Assembly (NCBI RefSeq): GCF_937863595.1
Contig: NZ_CALMGQ010000067.1
Coordinates: 1-59,571, forward strand
Direction: 5' to 3'
Length of the DNA stretch: 59,571 nt
DNA from: an uncultured Cytophaga sp.
Lineage (GTDB): Bacteria > Bacteroidota > Bacteroidia > Cytophagales > Cytophagaceae
Position numbers and translations under genes: made by a program
Notes under the pieces: generated by a model
Told to the model about the DNA's origin: nothing
What the model saw: only the letters and a program-made list of their open reading frames with translations
The model's database searches: none
Shown here: positions 29,101 to 37,624 of the stretch, in pieces
Position numbering within the stretch: the stretch's first letter is position 1
Layout of the letters: each line of letters begins with the position of its first letter

Positions 29101-29873
29101 GTTTGGGATCAGCTTCTTTAGAAGGGAATATTCCGGATTTTGGTTTGGGTGCTTGGTCTGTAGCGACTGGCTATACTGCAACCATTATTCCTGGTTTGGA
29201 TCCAACAAAAGTAGACGTAAGCGGACTAATTGATGGTAATTCATATAAATTTGTCTACACTGTCTCTGGAGAAGTTTGCGGAGGTCCTCAACGCGATACA
29301 ATAGAAATACATGCTGGTTTAACGGGCTTATTAGTTAATGCAAGTGGTCCTTCTGATACCTTATGTGTAACTAAGAATAGAAATTTATTTGCTCAAGCTA
29401 CTGGTGGTTCTGGCAGCTATACTTATGTATGGATAAGTTCTGACGCTTCTTTCAGTACAAAAACAACAGATAAAAATATTGTAGTGAAACCAATCAATGA
29501 TGAAACAATATACACGGTATATGTTTTAGATAATAAAAATCCAGGTTGTAGAACAAACGATGCAACGGTTAAAGTGGATGCAGTTAAATCTCAAAATCTA
29601 TACATTCCGAACTTAATCACACCTAATGGTGATGGTAAAAACGATGTATTCTTTTTAGCGGATGTAAATACTGGGTTCCCAATGATACAGGAAGGTTCAC
29701 ATGTTGAGATTATAAACCGTTGGGGATCTAAAGTATTTGAAGCAGATAATTATGATAATAAATGGATACCTACAGATGTTACAGATGGTATGTATTATTA
29801 CCACGTTACTTCTTCTTGTGGCAATAAAGAATATAAGAGCTGGTTGCAAATATTGGGTAATAACAAAAACTAA
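23160..29873 (+). CDS. Giant T9SS-secreted surface protein: beta-helix, PKD/Ig-like repeats, type B sorting domain
   Basis: I start at the ATG at 23160 (MKKIILIFVSIFSMVFASQA, a signal peptide) rather than the upstream TTG at 23130, giving 2237 residues. Residues about 22-900 are right-handed beta-helix repeats (TIGG..N.ISGN..GI, NTIxxNxIssN). About 1058-1615 are six nearly identical 93-residue Ig/PKD-like repeats, each with VCSG...NYTITSS.PSTFTWTRAA and a Cys pair. More divergent domains of the same kind follow. Residues ~2145-2237 form the gliding-motility-associated C-terminal domain (IPNLITPNGDGKNDVFF ... VEIINRWGSKVFE ... DGMYYYHV), the T9SS type B sorting signal. It is probably an adhesin or carbohydrate-binding surface protein; no catalytic domain was recognised. 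A terminator follows. Confidence 0.92.
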   Translation: MKKIILIFVSIFSMVFASQATVFTVTSPADAGAGTLRQALQDISNLNTGVGGHVINFNAAMSITLSSSLNLNADTDYTGLTINGFVDAVAGPDVIITSNNLCGIRGFNINASITNMKFYGLVFQNLEYGIYFNASASGTVNGSEVKGCYFGTNVSGSVIQNGICKSGILFIGVSSATIGGPNTNLANGDESSTNNPERCVFGGTCIGAGDNNRYGAIQLQNGSNNVSIINNYIGSNLAGTAVLPIGNVTNKKPVTQNGISIDDNPSFNAIISNNVISGAIGSGINIFTNSASSGHVISGNIIGLNPAGTLGYNVTTPASSFGNQASGIYIRNASNVTIGGNSAITRNIISANGGATHTWPDPGCFASWNDYNQIAVYLEWCTNSKISGNYIGTNALGTSSGIGTNNIFGNRSGGIKIVGGSTGSNNNIIGGANPGEGNVISGNGYLWGTFALGSCGSLSGISTGHGVVLQYADCKNTSILGNYIGLTSDGVSALGNATSGIDVQGASNTTIGGSSVSARNYICANQFGITLQEDFDAASHNAAANTIVAGNYIGLNKNSAAVGNGVSATFTEGAGIVIQKGANLSTIGLAVAGGGNVISGNRSGIIVRNAEGAGSNTGPAKNNTIQNNIIGLDPTGLSAIPNTSTTAGYGYGIQIEVGTGSATNTIPFANIIGGTGANQANTISGNQKSGIYIASAVAVTASTANSIIGNNIGTNSVGTGSFGNTLQGIEIVNVSKTAITSNVISSNKQNGISLTGSTTNTIQLNTVSTNSVNGIYLSGSSSNDISSNTAINSNGANGIALTGSSSNTIKSNTISSNTSDGIALASASASNIMDSNILNTNGGNGVTVTGSTSINNSIHKNSFSCNVGRGIVLAGGNNNYAAPTIVGTPTQLVFTGGSFIEVFQTDGCATCPGDPTRLQGKTLVASGASPFSFTTGLGFDKTKTYTATASAGTAGSAHNTSEFSQCYTVCQNPTSVTITGSPLSFCTGGSVTLTAKIVGGSGTEKYIWTLDGSVTGGNTASISANVAGSYKVEYSSTTTCSTTTSEAAIVVINPRPTITSVATGTVCSGVAQNYTITSSIASTFTWTRAAVTNITSATGSGSTSTITEILTNSTNAPIVVEYLITPTSTTGSCTSTTPFSYKVTVNPMPTVTSVATGTICSGVAQNYTITSSVPSTFTWTRAAITNIAPTTGSGSTNKITETLTNSTNAAIDVVYLITPTSNTGSCVNATPFTYTVTVNPKPSITSVATGAVCSGVAQNYTITSSVPSTFTWTRAAVTNITQNTGSGSTNTIKETLTNSTNAPIDVVYLITPTSNTGSCENATPFTYTVTVNPKPKITSDAAGIVCSGEAQNYKITSSVPSTFTWTRAAVTNITSATGSGSTNTITETLTNSTNAPIDVVYLITPTSNTGSCVNATPFTYTVTVNPKPKITSVATGTVCSGVAQNYTITSSVPSTFTWTRAAVTNITSATGSGSTNTITETLTNSTASPIDVVYLITPTSNTGTCVNATPFTYTVTVNPKPTITSVATGIVCSGAAQNYKITSSVPSTFTWTRAAVTNITSATGSGSTNTISEALTNGTTLPIDVVYLITPTSNTGSCVNATPFTYTVTVNPTPIVTDKPASICSEQTFTVTPTGVAVGTTYTWTAPSVTGNVTGTSAESSQVSISQTLKNNGLTDATIIYTVTPSSGACPGNSFKVTVTVKPQAGVANQPKTICSGEEFKVEPTNVPAGTTYTWADPTRAGVTGGSAEGTPQTLIKQTLTNSGNVAGTATYIVTPSSSSCGSSTFLITVTVNPNPVVTSSATDNVCSDSPLTYPIGSNVASGYTWTRDLVTGIKNDAASGTSSQISETLKNTTTSAVDVVYIITPTSTSGSCLGDAFTYTVTVNPKAVVSVTASGPTAICSTGSVDLTADAIGYTGGSYEWFNGTTSMGSTNPITVSSASNYTVVYTGTSTCKSDPSAGVSITIAPNNSLAAAGIDFSTCLGSASLEGNIPDFGLGAWSVATGYTATIIPGLDPTKVDVSGLIDGNSYKFVYTVSGEVCGGPQRDTIEIHAGLTGLLVNASGPSDTLCVTKNRNLFAQATGGSGSYTYVWISSDASFSTKTTDKNIVVKPINDETIYTVYVLDNKNPGCRTNDATVKVDAVKSQNLYIPNLITPNGDGKNDVFFLADVNTGFPMIQEGSHVEIINRWGSKVFEADNYDNKWIPTDVTDGMYYYHVTSSCGNKEYKSWLQILGNNKN
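26331..28004 (+). repeat. Six tandem 279-bp coding repeats
   Basis: Repeats begin at 26331, 26610, 26889, 27168, 27447 and 27726, an invariant 279-bp (93-codon) period. The copies are highly similar at DNA level, with long identical runs, so recombination could change copy number without breaking the frame. They encode the PKD/Ig-like stalk of the giant surface protein. Confidence 0.93.
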
Positions 29874-29890
29874 TTGCTCTCAAACCCTAT

Positions 29891-29931
29891 AAAATAAAAA
29901 GGTCTCGTTTCATACGAGACCTTTTTATTTT
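29891..29931. terminator. Bidirectional intrinsic terminator
   Basis: Arms AAAATAAAAAGGTCTCGT (29891-29908) and its exact complement (29914-29931) with a 5-nt loop. The A- and T-rich outer parts give a U tract on either strand, serving the giant gene (plus) and the pseudouridine synthase gene (minus). Confidence 0.92.
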
Positions 29932-29980
29932 ATAAACTTTTAAATTGGAGGTGATATTTACAACTCAATTTGTGTAATAT

Positions 29981-30703
29981 TTATGCGAAGGCATTCCAAA
30001 TAGCATCCTTTGGGGTAGATGCTTTCAACTCCATCATAATGCCAGTTACAGGATGTTCAAATTTTAATTTGTAGGAATGTAAGCAAATACCACCATCACT
30101 ATTGCTTCTAGGTGCTCCGTATTTTAAATCGCCTTTGATTACGCAATCAATGGTTGCCATTTGACAACGTATTTGATGTGACCTACCTGTTATGGGTTTT
30201 ACTTCTATTAAAAAATAACGGTCACTCGCTTTTAAAAAAGAATACGAAAGTTCACAATATTTACTTTCTTTGACTTCATTTTTATGTGCTTTTGCAATAT
30301 TTCGTTTGCTATCTTTTGTTAACCAATGCGTCAATTTCCCTTGTGTTTCAAGAGGCTTTGAACCAGTTATCATGAGATATGTTTTTTGTATTTTTTTATC
30401 GGCAAATTGTTTGTTCATGCGCTCTAAAGCCTTGGATGTTTTTGCTAAAAGTACCAAACCACTTACTGGGCGATCAATTCTATGTATCACTCCCGCGAAT
30501 ACATTCCCAGGCTTATTATACTTTTTTTTCAAATACTCTTTTACATGCTCCGATAAAGGTTTGTCGCCAGTATTGTCTCCTTGAACAAGCACACCATTTT
30601 TTTTATTGACAGCTATTAAGTGGTTGTCTTCAAAAACAACACTAAAAAAAGCGTCAAAATCGTCAATAGGGTCAAATGTTGAATCAGATGCGTCTAGTAA
30701 CAT
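29981..30703 (-). CDS. RluA family pseudouridine synthase
   Basis: The 240-residue protein isomerises specific uridines in rRNA or tRNA to pseudouridine. The catalytic motif is HRIDRPVSG with D77 as the nucleophile, where the classical family reads HRLDxxTSG. Also typical are [27 protein letters not shown] and [16 protein letters not shown]. No S4 domain is present, so it is the short form. The RNA target cannot be told. The first ten nucleotides overlap the end of panB, so the two genes are translationally linked; the acidic N-terminus before residue 20 is not conserved in the family as I know it. Confidence 0.92.
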   Translation of the reverse strand: MLLDASDSTFDPIDDFDAFFSVVFEDNHLIAVNKKNGVLVQGDNTGDKPLSEHVKEYLKKKYNKPGNVFAGVIHRIDRPVSGLVLLAKTSKALERMNKQFADKKIQKTYLMITGSKPLETQGKLTHWLTKDSKRNIAKAHKNEVKESKYCELSYSFLKASDRYFLIEVKPITGRSHQIRCQMATIDCVIKGDLKYGAPRSNSDGGICLHSYKLKFEHPVTGIMMELKASTPKDAIWNAFA

Positions 30704-31512
30704 TCGTTTGCATTTGGGAAATCGGTAGACTTAACATCTTCAATATAGGAAGTAACGGCTGTGCTAATCACAGATTGTAGATTTGCATATGTTCTTAAAA
30801 AACGAGGATGAAATTCGTTATTAATACCCAACAAATCATGTGTTACCAAAACTTGTCCGTCTACGTCAGAACCTGCGCCAATACCAATAGTAGGTATTTG
30901 CAGCTTTCCAGTCACAATTTTGGATAAAGAAGCAGGGATTTTTTCAAGTACCAAACCAAAACAACCGCTTTCTTCTAAAATCAATGCATCGGCAATGAGT
31001 TTGTTCGCTTCTTCTTCTTCTTTAGCACGCACAACATAGGTCCCAAATTTATAAATGGATTGAGGCATTAAACCCAAGTGGCCCATTACAGGAATACCTG
31101 CACTAATAATACGTAATACGGATTCTTTAATTTCAACGCCACCTTCCATTTTAACGGCATGGGCACCCGATTCTTTCATGATCCGAATGGCACTTCTTAA
31201 GGCTTCTGACGAATTTCCTTGATATGAACCAAAAGGTAAGTCTACAACAACTAAGGCTCTGTTAATGGCACGTATAACAGAGGAAGCGTGATAGATCATT
31301 TGATCCAATGTAATGGGTAAAGTTGTTTCGTGACCAGCCATTACATTGGAAGCAGAATCTCCCACTAAAATAACATCTACACCAGCAGCATCTAATATTT
31401 TTGCCATGGAAAAATCGTACGCTGTCAACATAGCGATTTTCTCACCACGGTTCTTCATTTCTTGAAGTTGATGCGTTGTTACCTTTTTAATATCACTTTT
31501 TGAAGCAGACAT
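30694..31512 (-). CDS. panB: 3-methyl-2-oxobutanoate hydroxymethyltransferase
   Basis: The 272-residue enzyme adds a hydroxymethyl group from methylene-tetrahydrofolate to 2-oxoisovalerate, giving ketopantoate for pantothenate and CoA. Clear family blocks are [54 protein letters not shown] and PTIGIGAG. It is complete and begins the panB-RluA pair. The divergent histidine kinase starts 114 bp away, with a palindrome between them. Confidence 0.97.
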   Translation of the reverse strand: MSASKSDIKKVTTHQLQEMKNRGEKIAMLTAYDFSMAKILDAAGVDVILVGDSASNVMAGHETTLPITLDQMIYHASSVIRAINRALVVVDLPFGSYQGNSSEALRSAIRIMKESGAHAVKMEGGVEIKESVLRIISAGIPVMGHLGLMPQSIYKFGTYVVRAKEEEEANKLIADALILEESGCFGLVLEKIPASLSKIVTGKLQIPTIGIGAGSDVDGQVLVTHDLLGINNEFHPRFLRTYANLQSVISTAVTSYIEDVKSTDFPNANECY

Positions 31513-31576
31513 ATCAATGTTGTAAATTTTTCATGAAATTACTATTATTTTTTCAATCAATAGGTTATTATTGGAA

Positions 31577-31596
31577 GAACATAACGAATTATGTTC
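31577..31596. promoter_or_regulatory. Operator-like palindrome between divergent genes
   Basis: GAACATAA and TTATGTTC are separated by 4 bp, midway between panB (minus) and the histidine kinase gene (plus). It may be a protein-binding site, or a weak hairpin followed after seven bases by a T run (31603-31609). Confidence 0.4.
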
Positions 31597-31626
31597 ACCA
31601 GCTTTTTTTAATAATACTTTTATCAT

Positions 31627-33798
31627 ATGCCACAAACGATTGATTTTCTGACATTGTATGTAAATAAGTTGGGAATATGCGAATATGCAGATTCAAATAC
31701 TACGCTTTTTGAGGGTTTAACAACAAAAAAAAGTATTGAAGATATACATGTTGACCAACTTTTCAAAGAATCTAAATTCTATGCACCCATCGTAACTTGG
31801 TTACAACGTGACACGAATGAATTTTGGGAAGATATTATTGAAGATGTATTTAAATCGTTTGTCGTATCTATTCAACCTATCAAAATAAATACCATTGTTG
31901 CTGCTGTTACAATCAGAACATCCATTATTACGCGTAAACTCGATCAATTAAAATATCAATATGAATCTGCTTTAGAAAATGCCAATGTTGGATTATGGGT
32001 ATGGATTGATGTAGACAAGGATCAATCATGGTGGTCGGATTCATTTTATGAATTACTAGGCTACGAAATAGATGAAATTAATCCAGGTGTTGAAGCATTT
32101 AGTAAGTTGATTCATCCCGAACAAATAGAAGATTTTACCGCAATAATGAAATCTTTTTACGAACGTCAAGCAAACTATCAGAATTCAAATCAAACAAATC
32201 TTGAAATAAAAATGCGAACTAAAAGTGGTTCGTATAAATATCTATTATTTACTGCCAAGTTTGCTAAAGTGAATAATGCTATTCGTTTTTCAGGTACGGT
32301 TGTAGATATTGATTTGTTGAAAAAAATTGAAATCGAGTTGCAACAAAGAGACGAACAATTGCAATTATCCATGGAAGCCGCTAATATGGGAACATGGACG
32401 TGGAAAATAGATTCGAATGAAGTGATCTGGTCGGATCATTTATTCGAAATATTTGAAGTAGAGAAAAATTGTTTTGGCGGAAAATTTGGAAGCTTTTTGA
32501 AAATAATTTCTAAAGAAGAACGGATCTTTGTCAAGGAAACCATCGAAAATACAATGCTGCAGTGCGAAACACATTTTTCATTTAAACATTCCATAACTTG
32601 TCCTGATCTATCTCAAAAAATATTATTTTCTAAAGGGGAAATATTTTATAAAAAAGGAAAGCCACATAGGATGATGGGTATTGTGCTAGATATCACTAAA
32701 GAAAATTCTTTACAGAAGTTACTAGAACAAACACAAGAGCGCTATAAAATAGTTTTTGAGTCAATGACAGAGGGTGTTCTTATTGTTGATATGAATGAAA
32801 CCATTGTGGACCATAATATTGCTGCTGCAAAAATTGTTGGATATGAAGATGACATGTTAATTGGAGAAGAGTTGACATATGGGGATGGTGTTGCTATTAA
32901 AGAAGATTTCTCTAATTTTCCTACTGAAGACTTTCCAGGTATTAAAACCATCCGTACGGGTAAAGGATTCAGAAATGTAGCCTTAGGTTGGATAAAAACA
33001 TCCAAAGAATTAGTGTGGTTGAGTATTAATTCCGAGCCTATTTTAGACCAACAAGGCATGCAAATTGGGGCTGTATGCACCTATATTGATATTACTGAAA
33101 GATATACAGCAATTTCGAAGTTGAAGATGAAAAATAGGCAACTTGAAGACTTTGCGCATATTACTTCGCATAATCTACGTTCGCCTATCAGTAATTTAAG
33201 CATTTTATTAGATTATTATGAAACGTCTACTAGTGAAGGGGATCGTAAAGAATATTTTGAAAATTTAAAGCATGTTTCAACAACGTTATTATCTACAATA
33301 CAGGTTTTAGCCGAATCATTAAAAATTCAGAAAGATTTTATCGACGACGAATGTGAAATTTCTTTTCAAGAAGTTTTAAATAATGTGCTAAAACTGTTGT
33401 CTGGGCAAATAAAAGAAGCGAATGCTAGTTTTGACATCGATTTTGAAGGGTGTAAATCTATAACTTACTCTAAAACGTATTTAGAGAGTATATTTATTAA
33501 TTTAATTTCCAATGCAATTAAATATCGATCTAAGAGTCGCCAACCAATTATTCAAGTAAGAACAAGCTATTCTGAACAGCAGCAACCGACATTAACTGTT
33601 ACAGATAATGGAGTAGGGATAGATTTAAGTAAGAATAAAGAAAAAATATTTGGATTATATAAGACGTTTCATGCGAATAAAGACTCCAGAGGGGTTGGAT
33701 TGTATATGACAAAAAGACAAATTGAAACCCTAGGGGGTACTATTTCCGTATCAAGTCAAATAGATGTTGGTACAACATTTACAGTTCAATTTAAATAA
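31627..33798 (+). CDS. Cytosolic PAS-domain sensor histidine kinase
   Basis: The 723-residue protein has no signal peptide or membrane helix. After a PAS-like N-terminus it has at least three PAS domains (about 112-230, 238-355, 365-490, ending in VVDIDLLKK, IVLDITKEN and TYIDITERY). It then has a HisKA dimerisation domain with the phosphoacceptor H515 in TSHNLRSP and a HATPase domain (about 600-723) with N box NLISNAIKY, DNGVGI and GVGLYMTK. It autophosphorylates in response to an intracellular or redox/ligand signal that cannot be named. The single-domain response regulator 102 bp downstream is its likely partner. Confidence 0.93.
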   Translation: MPQTIDFLTLYVNKLGICEYADSNTTLFEGLTTKKSIEDIHVDQLFKESKFYAPIVTWLQRDTNEFWEDIIEDVFKSFVVSIQPIKINTIVAAVTIRTSIITRKLDQLKYQYESALENANVGLWVWIDVDKDQSWWSDSFYELLGYEIDEINPGVEAFSKLIHPEQIEDFTAIMKSFYERQANYQNSNQTNLEIKMRTKSGSYKYLLFTAKFAKVNNAIRFSGTVVDIDLLKKIEIELQQRDEQLQLSMEAANMGTWTWKIDSNEVIWSDHLFEIFEVEKNCFGGKFGSFLKIISKEERIFVKETIENTMLQCETHFSFKHSITCPDLSQKILFSKGEIFYKKGKPHRMMGIVLDITKENSLQKLLEQTQERYKIVFESMTEGVLIVDMNETIVDHNIAAAKIVGYEDDMLIGEELTYGDGVAIKEDFSNFPTEDFPGIKTIRTGKGFRNVALGWIKTSKELVWLSINSEPILDQQGMQIGAVCTYIDITERYTAISKLKMKNRQLEDFAHITSHNLRSPISNLSILLDYYETSTSEGDRKEYFENLKHVSTTLLSTIQVLAESLKIQKDFIDDECEISFQEVLNNVLKLLSGQIKEANASFDIDFEGCKSITYSKTYLESIFINLISNAIKYRSKSRQPIIQVRTSYSEQQQPTLTVTDNGVGIDLSKNKEKIFGLYKTFHANKDSRGVGLYMTKRQIETLGGTISVSSQIDVGTTFTVQFK

Positions 33799-33900
33799 TT
33801 ATTTTTATAAATTTTTATTTGAGTTTTAGTTAACCGGTATTTTAGAATGATAATTAAATTCAGAAATGAATATAATTATCTTGAATGAAAGAAAATTATT

Positions 33901-34305
33901 ATGAAAGACAAAGCAAGAATTTACATTATCGATGACGATGAAATTTTTCAATTCATTACGCGAAAATCATTTGAACGTCTAGATCGGAAAGACGAGTTAT
34001 TCTTTTTTTTAAATGGAGAAGATGCATTACGCTCAATTAAAGATTCGATAGCTTCAGGAATAGAATTACCAGAACTTATTTTTCTAGACATTAATATGCC
34101 AATTATGGATGGATGGGATTTCCTGACTGAATTGCAAGTATTAATTGATTCGGCAGTAAACAAACCAAATATTTATATGGTTAGTTCTTCTATTGATGAT
34201 AAGGATTTAATTAAGTCTAAAAAGTATTCTATGATTAAAGATTACATCGTCAAGCCAATTAAAGACGTGCATATCAAAGAAATACTAACGTCTTTAGAAG
34301 CATAA
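33901..34305 (+). CDS. Single-domain response regulator (CheY-like)
   Basis: The 134-residue protein is a lone receiver domain: acidic pocket D11/D12, phosphoacceptor D63 in FLDINMP, the switch Ser in YMVSSS and K118 in VKPI. It has no output domain, so it acts by protein contact or as a phosphorelay step. Its place after the PAS histidine kinase gene suggests a two-component pair. The methyltransferase gene starts 16 bp downstream and may be in the same transcript. Confidence 0.93.
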   Translation: MKDKARIYIIDDDEIFQFITRKSFERLDRKDELFFFLNGEDALRSIKDSIASGIELPELIFLDINMPIMDGWDFLTELQVLIDSAVNKPNIYMVSSSIDDKDLIKSKKYSMIKDYIVKPIKDVHIKEILTSLEA

Positions 34306-34321
34306 TTTGTATTGACAATTC

Positions 34322-35287
34322 ATGATTGAAATTATTGATCCCGTCACATTAAACCTCTTAAAAGAGACTCAATTTGGATTAAGTGATGAAAGTGGTAACG
34401 TTGTCTACCCTATATTAAATGGTGCATACAGATTGGTATCAAATAACAATTACACGTCTAATTTTGGGATGGAATGGAATGCGTTCCAAAAAACGCAAAT
34501 AGATAAATTTTCTGGCAATACGGTTTCAGAAAATCGGTTGTTTGCTCAAACGAATTGGCCTAAAGATGGCTTACAAAATCAAACGGTATTAGAAGTTGGG
34601 AGCGGGGCTGGTCGCTTCAGTCAAATTATATTAGACCATACAAAAGCAACACTCTACTCCGTTGATTATTCAACGGCAGTAGAGGCTAACTTTCGCAACA
34701 ACGGCCCGAACGAACGATTGAAATTATTACAAGCAAGTATTTACGATTTGCCTTTTAAAAAACACTCTTTCGATAAAGTTATTTGCCTTGGCGTTTTGCA
34801 ACACACGCCTGATGTGAAAGCATCTGTAAAAGCTTTGGTTGAAATGGTAAAACCAGGGGGTGAGTTGGTGATAGATTTTTACCCAATCAAAAACATTCTT
34901 ACAAAAGTACATGGTAAATACATCTTGCGTCCATTTTTAAAACGCATGAACCACGACCGCATGATGGCCTTGATTCGAAACAATATTGATTCCTTGATTT
35001 CAATCTACAAATTTAATAAACGTATTGGTTTAGGAGTATTAAATCGATTTGTACCAATCTGTGAAATTGATAGAACGCTACCCGCTGGTATGGCGGAAGA
35101 CCAATTAAAAGAGTGGATTATTTTAGATACGTTTGACATGTTTAGTCCTGCGTACGATCAGCCTCAACGATTATCAACGGTATCAAATTGGGTAAAAGAA
35201 TTTGGGCTGGTCGATGTGGATGCTTCTTGGGTGAAGTATCATGATAATCTAGAAGCAGCGACTGTTAGAGGTCGGAGACAACTATAA
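34322..35287 (+). CDS. Class I SAM-dependent methyltransferase
   Basis: The 321-residue protein begins with a short Trm112-like segment (GNVVYPILNGAYRLV) and continues into a Rossmann methyltransferase domain: motif I VLEVGSGAGRFS (residues 89-100), an acidic residue in YSVDYS, then ICLGVLQHTPD and VKPGGELVID. The C-terminal part (about 195-321) is mostly helical and gives no substrate clue. It resembles the methyltransferases found with polysaccharide or lipid modification genes, but no such genes are nearby. Confidence 0.88.
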   Translation: MIEIIDPVTLNLLKETQFGLSDESGNVVYPILNGAYRLVSNNNYTSNFGMEWNAFQKTQIDKFSGNTVSENRLFAQTNWPKDGLQNQTVLEVGSGAGRFSQIILDHTKATLYSVDYSTAVEANFRNNGPNERLKLLQASIYDLPFKKHSFDKVICLGVLQHTPDVKASVKALVEMVKPGGELVIDFYPIKNILTKVHGKYILRPFLKRMNHDRMMALIRNNIDSLISIYKFNKRIGLGVLNRFVPICEIDRTLPAGMAEDQLKEWIILDTFDMFSPAYDQPQRLSTVSNWVKEFGLVDVDASWVKYHDNLEAATVRGRRQL

Positions 35288-35338
35288 TATCAAACCATTG
35301 ATTCAATACAAAAGGTTTTAGTGCAGATTTTATTTTTA

Positions 35339-35375
35339 TTCTTCTAATTACATTATAAAAAAGTAATTAGAAGAA
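35339..35375. repeat. Perfect 13-bp inverted repeat
   Basis: TTCTTCTAATTAC (35339-35351) and GTAATTAGAAGAA (35363-35375), spaced 11 bp, in the gap between the methyltransferase and WG-repeat genes. No T run follows on either strand, so it is not a standard intrinsic terminator; it may be a Rho-independent 3' end of unusual form or a binding site. Confidence 0.6.
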
Positions 35376-35528
35376 GGACTACAAACTAGCCTATGAAATA
35401 ACTACTACACTTTCGAAAAATACTCTTTTGAATAGAAAATAAAAAAGGATTGTGTACTTTAATGGTTTGATGACAATCAAGAAATCTCAGGATTCTAAAT
35501 AAAAAACAAATACCAATCCAAATAAAAA

Positions 35529-36584
35529 ATGAAACGTTTATTAATTTTAAATTTCCTTTTACTATGCATGATTTCGTTTCATGCATCTGCACAAACGTAT
35601 GTAACGCAGGTGAAAATTAAAAATGGAAGATGGGGATATGCCAACCTTAAAGGAGAAATAATTATACCTGCAACGTTTCGGAAATGCTTAGAATTTACGG
35701 GCAATCTTGCTATTGTTTTTGACGATGAAGCGAAACAGTATTATTTCTTAAATATAAATGGAAAAAGAGTTCGGTCGGAGCTTCCAAAATTTACGATTCA
35801 AGGGGGATATTATAGTTTTGGTGGCAGTCTTTTTGCAGATGGACTGCTTGCGGTAGAAAATGGCAAATGGGGATATTTAAATAATTTTGGAAAAGTGGCA
35901 ATCCCAGTTCAATTCGCTGAAGCAAGTGTATTTAATGGAGGTTATGCAACAGTTAAATTGAAAAATGATTATTTTGTTATTGATACTGCAGGAAACAAAA
36001 CGGCCATAAATGTTAAGGTCATAAATGGGTTAAACCATTTTTCTGAAGGGTTGGCATCTTATAGGGATGATAAAGATCATTTGGGTTTTATTAATCATGA
36101 GGGGCTTGTGAAAATACAACCAGAATTTAAGAGTGTAGGATATTTTGTTGGAGGTGTTGCCTGGGCTAAAACATTACAAAATAAAGTTGGTTATATTGAT
36201 TCATTAGGAAAGTGGATTGTTCAACCGAATTTTGATGAAGCACATGATTTTGATCCAATGAGTGAACGTGCTCGCATTAAAATTGGAGAGAAATCAGGTT
36301 ACACGAATATGTTAGGGGAAGTTTCATATTTGGATACGGATAATTATTCAGATTATAGTGAAGGATATGTGATAGGAGAAAAGAATGCTAAGTTTGGGTT
36401 TCTCAATGCAAAAGGCGAATGGGTTATTTCAGCCCAATTTGACGGATTGAGAAGTTTCAAAAATGGCTATGCAGCCGCTAAATCAGGTGAGAAATGGGGT
36501 GTAATTGATAAAGAGGGGAAATGGATTATGGCACCGCAGTTTTATGGAATTAGAGATATGGAATTGGTCTATGGTTCAAATTAA
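35529..36584 (+). CDS. Exported WG-repeat protein
   Basis: The 351-residue protein has a signal peptide (cleavage after ASA near residue 21) and seven WG (KWG) repeats of about 45 residues across its length, for example NGRWGYANLKGEIIIPATF, NGKWGYLNNFGKVAIPVQF, NAKFGFLNAKGEWVISAQF and GEKWGVIDKEGKWIMAPQF; two have lost the Trp. WG repeats form a beta-rich, propeller-like or solenoid structure of unknown function, common in exported Bacteroidota proteins. No sorting tail or lipobox is seen, so the periplasm is the likely location. Confidence 0.88.
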   Translation: MKRLLILNFLLLCMISFHASAQTYVTQVKIKNGRWGYANLKGEIIIPATFRKCLEFTGNLAIVFDDEAKQYYFLNINGKRVRSELPKFTIQGGYYSFGGSLFADGLLAVENGKWGYLNNFGKVAIPVQFAEASVFNGGYATVKLKNDYFVIDTAGNKTAINVKVINGLNHFSEGLASYRDDKDHLGFINHEGLVKIQPEFKSVGYFVGGVAWAKTLQNKVGYIDSLGKWIVQPNFDEAHDFDPMSERARIKIGEKSGYTNMLGEVSYLDTDNYSDYSEGYVIGEKNAKFGFLNAKGEWVISAQFDGLRSFKNGYAAAKSGEKWGVIDKEGKWIMAPQFYGIRDMELVYGSN

Positions 36585-36601
36585 AATGAACGAATCCCAA
36601 T

Positions 36602-36634
36602 AAAAAAACCAACTCATGCCGAGTTGGTTTTTTT
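36602..36634. terminator. Bidirectional intrinsic terminator
   Basis: AAAAAAACCAACTC and GAGTTGGTTTTTTT pair around a short loop between the converging WG-repeat and lipA genes; U tracts exist in both directions. Confidence 0.92.
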
Positions 36635-36656
36635 ATTATAGTGAAATACAAATTAC

Positions 36657-37529
36657 TTATATATGTTTTTCTGCATGGTACGAAGAACGCACCAATGGTC
36701 CAGACTCTACATAGTTCAAACCTTTTGACAAGCCGATTTCTTTATACTCCGCAAATAAGTCGGGGTGAATATATTCTGCAACTTCTAAGTGCATTTTTGT
36801 AGGCTGTAGATATTGACCCAAAGTAAGCACATCTAAGCCATGTGCAACCAAATCATCCATTGCTTTCAAAACTTCGTCTTTGGTTTCGCCAATGCCAAGC
36901 ATAATACCTGATTTGGTGCGTTTGCCAAAATCTTTGATGCGTTGAATTTCTTCTAAGCTTCTACTGTACTTAGCTTGTGGACGAACTCTGCGATATAAGC
37001 GTTCTACCGTTTCCATATTGTGTGAAACAACTTCTTGTCCGCCGCTAATCATACGCTCTAAAGCTGCCCAATCCGATTTCACATCAGGGATTAATGTTTC
37101 AATCGTTGTTTGAGGACATTCTTCCTTAACACGAACTACTGTTTGGTACCAAACTTCGGCGCCTTTATCTTTTAATTCATCTCTGTTTACAGAAGTTATC
37201 ACACAATGCTTTACATTCATCAAACGTACTGCTTCAGCAACGCGTTTGGGCTCGTCTGTATCGTATTCTGTAGGTTTCCCTGTAGCCACAGCACAAAAGG
37301 AACAACTACGTGTGCAAACGTTTCCTAAGATCATAAATGTTGCGGTGCCAGCACCCCAACATTCGCCCATATTGGGACAGTTCCCACTCTGGCAAATGGT
37401 ATGTAACTTATGTTCGTCTACCAAAGCACGTAATTTTGTATATTCTTTTCCGATGGGTAATTTAACACGTAACCAATCGGGTTTAGATTTGCGGTCGGAG
37501 GAGGAGGGTACTACTGGTAATTCAATCAT
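36657..37529 (-). CDS. lipA: Lipoyl synthase
   Basis: The 290-residue radical-SAM enzyme inserts two sulfurs into protein-bound octanoate to form lipoyl groups for 2-oxoacid dehydrogenases such as the E1-containing complex encoded nearby. Both iron-sulfur clusters are visible: the auxiliary C46/C51/C57 ([12 protein letters not shown]) and the radical-SAM C72-x3-C76-x2-C79 (CTRSCSFC). The conserved C-terminal RSSYHAEKH is intact. On the minus strand a -7-like box, TACCTTTG (37563-37556), lies 27 bp before the start, but no matching -33 TTG is seen. Confidence 0.97.
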   Translation of the reverse strand: MIELPVVPSSSDRKSKPDWLRVKLPIGKEYTKLRALVDEHKLHTICQSGNCPNMGECWGAGTATFMILGNVCTRSCSFCAVATGKPTEYDTDEPKRVAEAVRLMNVKHCVITSVNRDELKDKGAEVWYQTVVRVKEECPQTTIETLIPDVKSDWAALERMISGGQEVVSHNMETVERLYRRVRPQAKYSRSLEEIQRIKDFGKRTKSGIMLGIGETKDEVLKAMDDLVAHGLDVLTLGQYLQPTKMHLEVAEYIHPDLFAEYKEIGLSKGLNYVESGPLVRSSYHAEKHI

Positions 37530-37624
37530 GATTTTTGGAATCTACTGATACAGTTCAAAGGTACTAAATCTAGCCTTTTTTTTTGTTTTTAAACATAAAA
37601 AACCTCTAAATGGTTTGCTAAACC

